Shown: positions 17,173 through 22,416 of the stretch, piece after piece | Layout: the number at the start of each line of letters is the position of its first letter | Numbering within the stretch: position 1 is the stretch's first letter | Assembly (NCBI GenBank): GCA_024655865.1 | Contig: JANLFM010000005.1 | Location: forward strand, 51,717-74,132 | DNA length: 22,416 bases | Direction: 5' to 3' | Origin: Caldisericota bacterium | GTDB taxonomy: Bacteria > Caldisericota > JANLFM01 | Notes under the pieces: model-generated | Told to the model about the DNA's origin: nothing | Databases searched by the model: none | The model's input: only the letters and a program-made list of their open reading frames with translations | Position numbers and translations under genes: made by a program

Positions 17173-19993
17173 GGACCTTCTCCTTCTCGCGCATGAGAAA
17201 TGGCTTCAAATACTGTCCCGTATAGCTCTCCTGGCAGGAGATAACTTCTTCTGGCGTTCCCGCCACTACTACTCGCCCTCCTTCCTCACCACCTTCTGGG
17301 CCCAGATCTATAATCCAGTCGGCGCATTTAACCACATCAAGGTTGTGTTCGATTACGATCACCGTGTTATGAGCATCGACAAGACGGTTAAGGACGTCAA
17401 GGAGCCTCTGCACATCGGCGAAATGCAATCCAGTAGTGGGCTCATCCAGAATGTAGAGAGTACGGCCGGTATCCCTCTTGACGAGCTCAGCGGTGAGTTT
17501 TATCCTCTGAGCCTCCCCACCAGATAAAGTTGTGGCCGGTTGTCCCAGCTTGATGTATCCCAATCCCACATCGAAAAGGAGCTGCAATTTTCTTCTTATA
17601 GGAGGAATGTTGGTAAAAAACTCCAGGGCCTCTTCCACGGTCATCTCTAAGACATCGGCAATGCTTTTCCCTTTGTATTTCACTTCCAGTGTTTCCCGAT
17701 TATAGCGACGACCTTTACAGACGTCACAGGGCACGTAAACATCTGGAAGGAAAACCATTTCAATACGGATGATTCCTTCGCCTCTGCATGCTTCACAACG
17801 GCCACCACGGACGTTAAAGCTGAAACGTCCTTTTTCGTAGCCCCGTACTCGAGCTTCTGGTACTTGAGCGTAAAAGTCCCTTATATGATCAAAGACGCCA
17901 ATGTAGGTAGCTGGATTGGAGCGCGGGGTGCGTCCAATCGGAGATTGATCCACTATTATCACCTTGTCCAGGTTTTCCACTCCCTCTAGAGCCCGATACT
18001 TTCCTGGTCTCTCTTTGGAACGGTAGAACTTCTGGGCAAGAGCGCGGTAGAGGATATCATTGACCAATGTACTTTTCCCGGAACCGGAGACGCCAGTTAC
18101 ACAAATGAACGTCCCTAAAGGAAAGCCCACGTCGATGTCTTTCAGGTTATGCTCCCTAGCCCCTCTAAGCCATAACCATTTTCCGTTACCTTTGCGTCTT
18201 CTTTCCGGGACGGCAATGGTCAATTCTCCCTTCAGGTACTTCCCGGTCAAGGAGTTAGGTTCCTCTATAATTTCCTTTAGGCTTCCGGAGCAAACGATGT
18301 ATCCGCCATGAACCCCTGCGCCCGGCCCAATATCAATAATGTAGTCCGCGCTCCTGATAGTCTGCTCGTCGTGTTCTACGACCACTACCGTGTTACCGAG
18401 ATCCCTGAGCCTTTTTAAGGTATTTATTAACCGGGAATTGTCCCTGGAGTGGAGCCCGATCGATGGCTCGTCCAGGACATAAAGAACTCCTACCAGTCCC
18501 GACCCGACCTGAGTGGCAAGCCTCAGCCTCTGAGCCTCTCCGCCGGCAAGGGTTTCTGCTGGTCGATTCAGGGTAAGGTAGGAAAGTCCCACATCTAACA
18601 GAAACCGTAGACGGGACTTAATCTCCTTCAAGATTTGATGTGCAATCATTTGTTCCTTGGCTGGAAGTTCCAGTTTTTCAAAGAAATCAAAGGCTTCCTG
18701 GATGGTCATCCCGGTTAGATCGGCAATATTCAACCCCTTGATGTAGAAGGAGAGGGCTTCCTTTTTAAGCCTTTTCCCTTTGCAGGAAGGGCAAGGGATT
18801 GAGGTCATAAAGGACTCGATTTCCTCCTTTACCGCCTCGCTTTCACTTTGTCTGTATCTTCTTTCCAAATTAGGGATAATTCCCTCAAAAGGCATCCTGT
18901 AGATGTGCTCACGGCCTAATGTGTCCGTGTATTTGAAAGTCACCCTCTTTTCCTTAGTCCCGAAAAGGATCATGTTAACTACTGAAGGATCCATCTGAGA
19001 AAGTGGAGTGTGGGTGCTGTAGCCAAATTCCTCCACGAGGCTTCTCAACATCTGGTAGTAGTGATCGGATTCCCAAACTTCAATCGCCCCTTCGGCCAGG
19101 GAAAGGTTCCTGTCTACAATTACTTTGTCCGGGTCAATTTCTTTCTTTATCCCAAGGCCATCACAGGCAGGGCATGCACCGTAGGGCGAGTTAAAGGAAA
19201 AAAGACGGGGAGTAACCTCGGCAATGGAAGTACCACACTCAGGGCAGGAGTATTTCTCCGATAAAATTTGCTCTTTGCCATCAATTGAGACAAGAACGAG
19301 ACCCTGAGCGAGCTTCAAAGCAGCCTCAAGCGAATCATTGAGACGCATTTCGATACCTTCTTTCAGAACCAGGCGGTCAACAAGCACCTCGATTGAGTGT
19401 TGTTCGTATCTGGCCAGGGGTATCTCCTCTGAGAGGTCGTACACCTTTCCATCAATTCTGGCCCTGATAAAGCCTTGTCTCCGGATGTCCTCAAGCAGGG
19501 AACGAAATTCCCCCTTCTTTCCCCTGATGATGGGGGCGTAGATTTCTACCTTGCCCTCTGAGAATGATGAAAGCAAATAATCCACCATTTGCTGGCTGGT
19601 CTGTCGTTGAATGATGTGACCGCAGTTGGGGCAAGAGGGAGTGGCAACCCTGGCGTAAAGCAAACGGAGGTAGTCGTAAATTTCGGTTATCGTGCCCACA
19701 GTGGAGCGAGGATTGTGGGAAGCACTTCTTTGATCGATGGCAATGGCCGGGGACAATCCCTCTATATAATCTACATCGGGCTTTTCCATTAAGCCCAGGA
19801 ACTGTCTGGCGTAGGCCGAGAGGGATTCCACGTAGCGCCTTTGCCCTTCGGCATAAAGGGTATCGAATGCCAGGGAAGATTTTCCGGATCCTGAGATGCC
19901 AGTTATTACCACCAGCTGATCCCTGGGGATGATAAGGTCAATATTTTTCAGGTTGTGCTCCCGAGCTCCTTTAATAAAAATCTGTTTGCTCAT
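17165..19993 (-). CDS. uvrA: Excinuclease ABC subunit A
   Basis: Dimeric DNA-damage sensor ATPase that hands lesions to UvrB. 942 residues, the usual length. The first ABC ATPase has Walker [12 protein letters not shown] (about 31-41) and signature [12 protein letters not shown] with [13 protein letters not shown]. The second has [21 protein letters not shown] and [12 protein letters not shown]. Zinc-binding cysteine pairs are seen in CPNCG, CPECG...[15 protein letters not shown] and CEACRGEG...CDVCKGRRY. The conserved [13 protein letters not shown] follows the first Walker region. ATG 19993 overlaps the uvrB stop by four bases (ATGA), and the end overlaps uvrC, so the three subunits are made from one message in the order B-A-C. 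Confidence 0.98.
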   Translation of the reverse strand: MSKQIFIKGAREHNLKNIDLIIPRDQLVVITGISGSGKSSLAFDTLYAEGQRRYVESLSAYARQFLGLMEKPDVDYIEGLSPAIAIDQRSASHNPRSTVGTITEIYDYLRLLYARVATPSCPNCGHIIQRQTSQQMVDYLLSSFSEGKVEIYAPIIRGKKGEFRSLLEDIRRQGFIRARIDGKVYDLSEEIPLARYEQHSIEVLVDRLVLKEGIEMRLNDSLEAALKLAQGLVLVSIDGKEQILSEKYSCPECGTSIAEVTPRLFSFNSPYGACPACDGLGIKKEIDPDKVIVDRNLSLAEGAIEVWESDHYYQMLRSLVEEFGYSTHTPLSQMDPSVVNMILFGTKEKRVTFKYTDTLGREHIYRMPFEGIIPNLERRYRQSESEAVKEEIESFMTSIPCPSCKGKRLKKEALSFYIKGLNIADLTGMTIQEAFDFFEKLELPAKEQMIAHQILKEIKSRLRFLLDVGLSYLTLNRPAETLAGGEAQRLRLATQVGSGLVGVLYVLDEPSIGLHSRDNSRLINTLKRLRDLGNTVVVVEHDEQTIRSADYIIDIGPGAGVHGGYIVCSGSLKEIIEEPNSLTGKYLKGELTIAVPERRRKGNGKWLWLRGAREHNLKDIDVGFPLGTFICVTGVSGSGKSTLVNDILYRALAQKFYRSKERPGKYRALEGVENLDKVIIVDQSPIGRTPRSNPATYIGVFDHIRDFYAQVPEARVRGYEKGRFSFNVRGGRCEACRGEGIIRIEMVFLPDVYVPCDVCKGRRYNRETLEVKYKGKSIADVLEMTVEEALEFFTNIPPIRRKLQLLFDVGLGYIKLGQPATTLSGGEAQRIKLTAELVKRDTGRTLYILDEPTTGLHFADVQRLLDVLNRLVDAHNTVIVIEHNLDVVKCADWIIDLGPEGGEEGGRVVVAGTPEEVISCQESYTGQYLKPFLMREKEKVHA

Positions 19994-21963
19994 TTGATCC
20001 CCATTTTTTTCTTCAATTCAAAGATACGATCCCGAATTTCGGCTGCCTTCTCAAACTCCAGAGTTTCAGCTGCCATCATCATTTCCTCTTCCAGGTGCAT
20101 GATCATAAATTGGGCTTCCTCTCGAGTAAGGACCTCTAAACTTTTTGCCGTAATTTCCGGGGTTTCTGGGATTTGACCGGGAAGAACTTCCAGGAGATCA
20201 TGAATGGCCTTCCTGATCGATTCCGGCTTGATATTGTGCTTTTTGTTATACTCCGTTTGTGTCATGCGGCGGCGGTTGGTTTCCTGGATAGCCTTGCTCA
20301 TGGAATCGGTAACCACGTCAGCGTACATGAGAACCTTTCCGGAAACGTGCCTGGCGGTTCTGCCAATCATTTGAATCAAAGAACGCTCTGAGCGTAAAAA
20401 TCCTTCTCGATCAGCATCCAGAATGGCCATCAAAGAAACTTCGGGAAGGTCAAGGCCCTCCCTGAGCAAATTCACCCCTACCAGGCAGTCGTATTTTCCA
20501 CTTCTGAGATCCCTGAGAAGGACCACCCTGTTAATGGTATCTATCTCCGAGTGGAGGTATTTCACCTTCATCCCCAGCTCTGTGAGGTAATCGCTGAGCT
20601 CCTCGGCCATTCTCTTGGTGAGCGTGGTAACCAGCACCCGTTCTCCCTTTTCAGCCCTGATTTTAATTTCCTCGATTAAATCGTCGATCGCTCCCTCCAT
20701 GGGCCTGACTTCTATTTCCGGGTCTACTAGGCCTGTGGGTCGGATCAACTGTTCCACAATCTGTTCGGAATTTTGAAGCTCAAATGGCCCCGGGGTTGCG
20801 GAAACAAAGATCACCTGGTCGAGCAAGCTTAAAACTTCATCCCATTTCAAAGGTCTGTTGTCCAGGCAGGAAGGCAGTCTGAAACCAAACTCCACCAAGG
20901 TCTCCTTTCGAGAGCGATCACCCTCGTACATCCCTATAAGCTGAGGCACAGTAATGTGGGATTCATCGATGAAAGTCAAAAAATCTTTTGGAAAGTAATC
21001 GATGAGGCATGAGGGTCTCTCTCCGGGTTTTCTTCCCGAAAGGTGGCGGGAGTAGTTCTCAATACCCGGACAGTACCCGAACTCCCTGAGCATTTCCAGA
21101 TCCATTTTGGTCCGCTGCTCCAACCTGTAGGCTTCAAGTAACTTGCCCTGGGATTTAAGCTCCTCCACCCTCTCCTTAAGCTCCTCCTCGATGCTTTGAA
21201 GAGCCGAGATTCTTCTTTCGTACCCGGTAACGAAGTGCTTGGCAGGATAAAAAAGGTAGCTTGGAAGGTTACGCAGTTTTTTGCCCAATATGGGATCAAT
21301 CTCGGTTATCCTCTCAATTTGATCACCGAAAAACTCCACCCGGATTCCCTGTTGAGAATTTGAGGGGATTACTTCCACGATATCCCCCCTGAATCGGCCC
21401 CTTCTTAAATCGACATCGTTTCTCTCGTATTGCATGGCCACCAATCGCCTTAAGAACAAATCCCTGGAGAGGAAATCTCCCGATTTGATAAAAAGGGCCT
21501 CATTCAAGAAGCTCTCAGGAGCGTCAAGCCCATAAATACAAGAAACAGAAGCTACGACAATCACGTCCCTTCTTTCAATCAAGGATTTGGCAGTGGAAAA
21601 GCGAAGTCGATCGAGTTCCTCATTTATGGTAGCTTCTTTCTCGATGTAAAGATCACTTTGGGGAATGTAAGCTTCGGGCTGATAGTAATCGTAATAGCTG
21701 ACAAAGTATTCCACCGCATTATCCGGGAATAATGATCTGAATTCGGCATAAAGTTGAGCTGCCAGGGTCTTGTTATGCGCCAGTACGAGAGTGGGGCGAT
21801 TCATCCGGGCGATCACGTTTGCCATAGTGTAAGTTTTACCGCTCCCGGTAACTCCTAAGAGTGTCTGAAAACGGTATCCCTTCCGCAAACCATCCGTCAG
21901 AGCTTCAATGGCTTGCGGCTGATCCCCCTTCGGTTGATAATCGGAAACAAGTTTAAACTCCAT
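19990..21963 (-). CDS. uvrB: Excinuclease ABC subunit B
   Basis: Helicase-like subunit that verifies damage and recruits UvrC. 657 residues from the chosen start. Walker [10 protein letters not shown] is at about 36-44. The damage-probing beta-hairpin region is [20 protein letters not shown], then FIDESH (motif II). Motif VI reads [10 protein letters not shown]. The C-terminal UVR motif lies in [18 protein letters not shown]. The family N-terminus is [19 protein letters not shown], which supports ATG 21963; in-frame ATGs at 21975 and 22008 precede it, but the latter lies upstream of the predicted -10 box. No Shine-Dalgarno is visible; a TATAAT box ends 16 bases before the ATG. It heads the long minus-strand operon. 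Confidence 0.97.
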   Translation of the reverse strand: MEFKLVSDYQPKGDQPQAIEALTDGLRKGYRFQTLLGVTGSGKTYTMANVIARMNRPTLVLAHNKTLAAQLYAEFRSLFPDNAVEYFVSYYDYYQPEAYIPQSDLYIEKEATINEELDRLRFSTAKSLIERRDVIVVASVSCIYGLDAPESFLNEALFIKSGDFLSRDLFLRRLVAMQYERNDVDLRRGRFRGDIVEVIPSNSQQGIRVEFFGDQIERITEIDPILGKKLRNLPSYLFYPAKHFVTGYERRISALQSIEEELKERVEELKSQGKLLEAYRLEQRTKMDLEMLREFGYCPGIENYSRHLSGRKPGERPSCLIDYFPKDFLTFIDESHITVPQLIGMYEGDRSRKETLVEFGFRLPSCLDNRPLKWDEVLSLLDQVIFVSATPGPFELQNSEQIVEQLIRPTGLVDPEIEVRPMEGAIDDLIEEIKIRAEKGERVLVTTLTKRMAEELSDYLTELGMKVKYLHSEIDTINRVVLLRDLRSGKYDCLVGVNLLREGLDLPEVSLMAILDADREGFLRSERSLIQMIGRTARHVSGKVLMYADVVTDSMSKAIQETNRRRMTQTEYNKKHNIKPESIRKAIHDLLEVLPGQIPETPEITAKSLEVLTREEAQFMIMHLEEEMMMAAETLEFEKAAEIRDRIFELKKKMGIK

Positions 21964-21978
21964 AGAGATTAACATTTT

Positions 21979-21984
21979 ATTATA
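21979..21984 (-). promoter_or_regulatory. -10 box of the uvrB-headed operon
   Basis: TATAAT (minus strand 21984-21979) within GATATAATAAAAT, the same 13 bases as before secG. Transcription from near 21972 would give a leader of about 9 bases to ATG 21963. No convincing -35 is visible and no SOS box was recognised nearby. Confidence 0.5.
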
Positions 21985-22106
21985 TCCCAAAATAATCTTA
22001 AGGGCCATTCTAAGAGCAGGGGGTAAAACAAGTCCCTCTTCAAGAAAGAGAAATTTTTCCAGTCCGTCGAAGACTCCCTAAATTAAGGGGCGAACCTGTT
22101 AAGTCA

Positions 22107-22416
22107 TCAAGTAAGGCGTTTCCTGAACCTTAAGGAGCTAAAAAGAAGCATAAAGACGGAAAACACAAAAAGCCAGATAACATCCTGGTAAAGGTAGGTG
22201 ATGCCCACGCCCTTAAGGATCAATCCTCTGAGAATGGGGAGAAAGTGGGTCAAAGGTAAGAGCCAGGCTACCCATTGAATAATCACGGGCATAGCCTCCA
22301 CCGGGAAAATGAATCCCGAAAGGATTAAGGAGGGAAGAAGGACAAAACTGGAAATCTGCATGGCCTGAAACTAGTTTCCGGAGACAGTAGAGACTAAAAG
22401 CCCAATCCCTAAAGAG
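22107..22416 (-). pseudogene. ABC-2 type transporter permease, 3' part, interrupted by in-frame TAG
   Basis: The C-terminal part of a multidrug/lipid-type ABC-2 permease, running off the right edge. From ATG 22361 it reads MQISSFVLLPSLILSGFIFP, then VEAMP, PLTHFLPILRGLILKG and two more hydrophobic segments, the hallmark end of the YhhJ/DrrB-like permease family. Upstream in the same frame the sequence encodes LGIGLLVSTVSGN, then a TAG at 22373-22371, then FQAMQISS. Family members typically have Gln-rich sequence here (SxNQxQAMQ), so the TAG looks like a CAG-to-TAG change. TAG serves as a normal stop at the ends of gpmI, ogt and uppS, so a genome-wide reassignment is unlikely. This is either a nonsense mutation or a sequencing/assembly error near a contig end. 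No ATP-binding subunit is in the window. Confidence 0.75.

Noticed and set aside
22036-22058. CTCTT/AAGAG hairpin followed by AAATTTTT as a terminator
   Set aside because: The stem is only five AT-rich pairs, the T run is on the plus strand where no gene ends, and the minus-strand permease would have no T run after it.
22371-22373. TAG reassigned to an amino acid in this genome
   Set aside because: gpmI, ogt and uppS end in TAG at their normal family lengths, so TAG acts as a stop here; a local mutation or error is simpler.

Overview
The window is a gene-dense bacterial chromosomal segment of moderate GC with no mobile element, rRNA or CRISPR array. It carries housekeeping genes for envelope lipid carriers, stress signalling, thioredoxin, glycolysis, secretion and nucleotide excision repair. 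Gaps between genes are tiny; the largest are about 160 and 140 bases. Gene order resembles a compacted Firmicutes-type neighbourhood (uvrB-uvrA, yvlD-like, yvcK, rpoN, gap-pgk-gpmI-secG, with trxB nearby). whiA, cggR and tpiA, which I would expect in such a set, are absent. Several proteins have off-consensus motifs. I read this as a deep-branching, probably uncultivated bacterium related to Firmicutes or Actinobacteria, possibly thermophilic. That placement is inference and cannot be settled from the window.

Layout. (1) 17-3703, plus strand: a membrane protein with a zinc ribbon, three Ig-like and two PsbP-like domains; then a WecA/TagO-family undecaprenyl-phosphate sugar-phosphate transferase (TAATG overlap); then undecaprenyl diphosphate synthase (26-base overlap). 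(2) 3662-5516, minus strand: an ECF sigma factor followed by its probable zinc-binding anti-sigma factor, convergent with and overlapping the end of uppS. (3) 5556-5644, plus strand: tRNA-Leu(CAA) behind a near-consensus promoter. (4) 5805-6482, minus: rpe. (5) 6547-7785, plus: trxA-trxB, divergent from rpe across a 64-base promoter region. (6) 7788-21963, minus: one almost gap-free run read as uvrB-uvrA-uvrC-ogt-yvlD-like-yvcK-rpoN-gapA-pgk-gpmI-secG-tRNA-Leu(GAG). (7) Right edge, minus: the 3' part of an ABC-2 permease carrying an in-frame TAG.

How the genes fit together. UppS makes the polyprenyl carrier on which the WecA-like enzyme would load a sugar phosphate, so the first block is about cell-surface glycan assembly. 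The neighbouring sigma/anti-sigma pair could be an envelope-stress switch. The long minus-strand run joins DNA repair (UvrABC, Ogt), a membrane-anchored YvcK carbon/cell-wall regulator, sigma-54, lower glycolysis and SecG. Three genes (rpe, secG, uvrB) have a GATATAAT -10 box almost on top of the start codon, implying very short mRNA leaders. I found no wholly new system. The most striking items are the broken permease, the short-leader promoters, the long composite operon and the unusual surface/regulatory proteins at the left.
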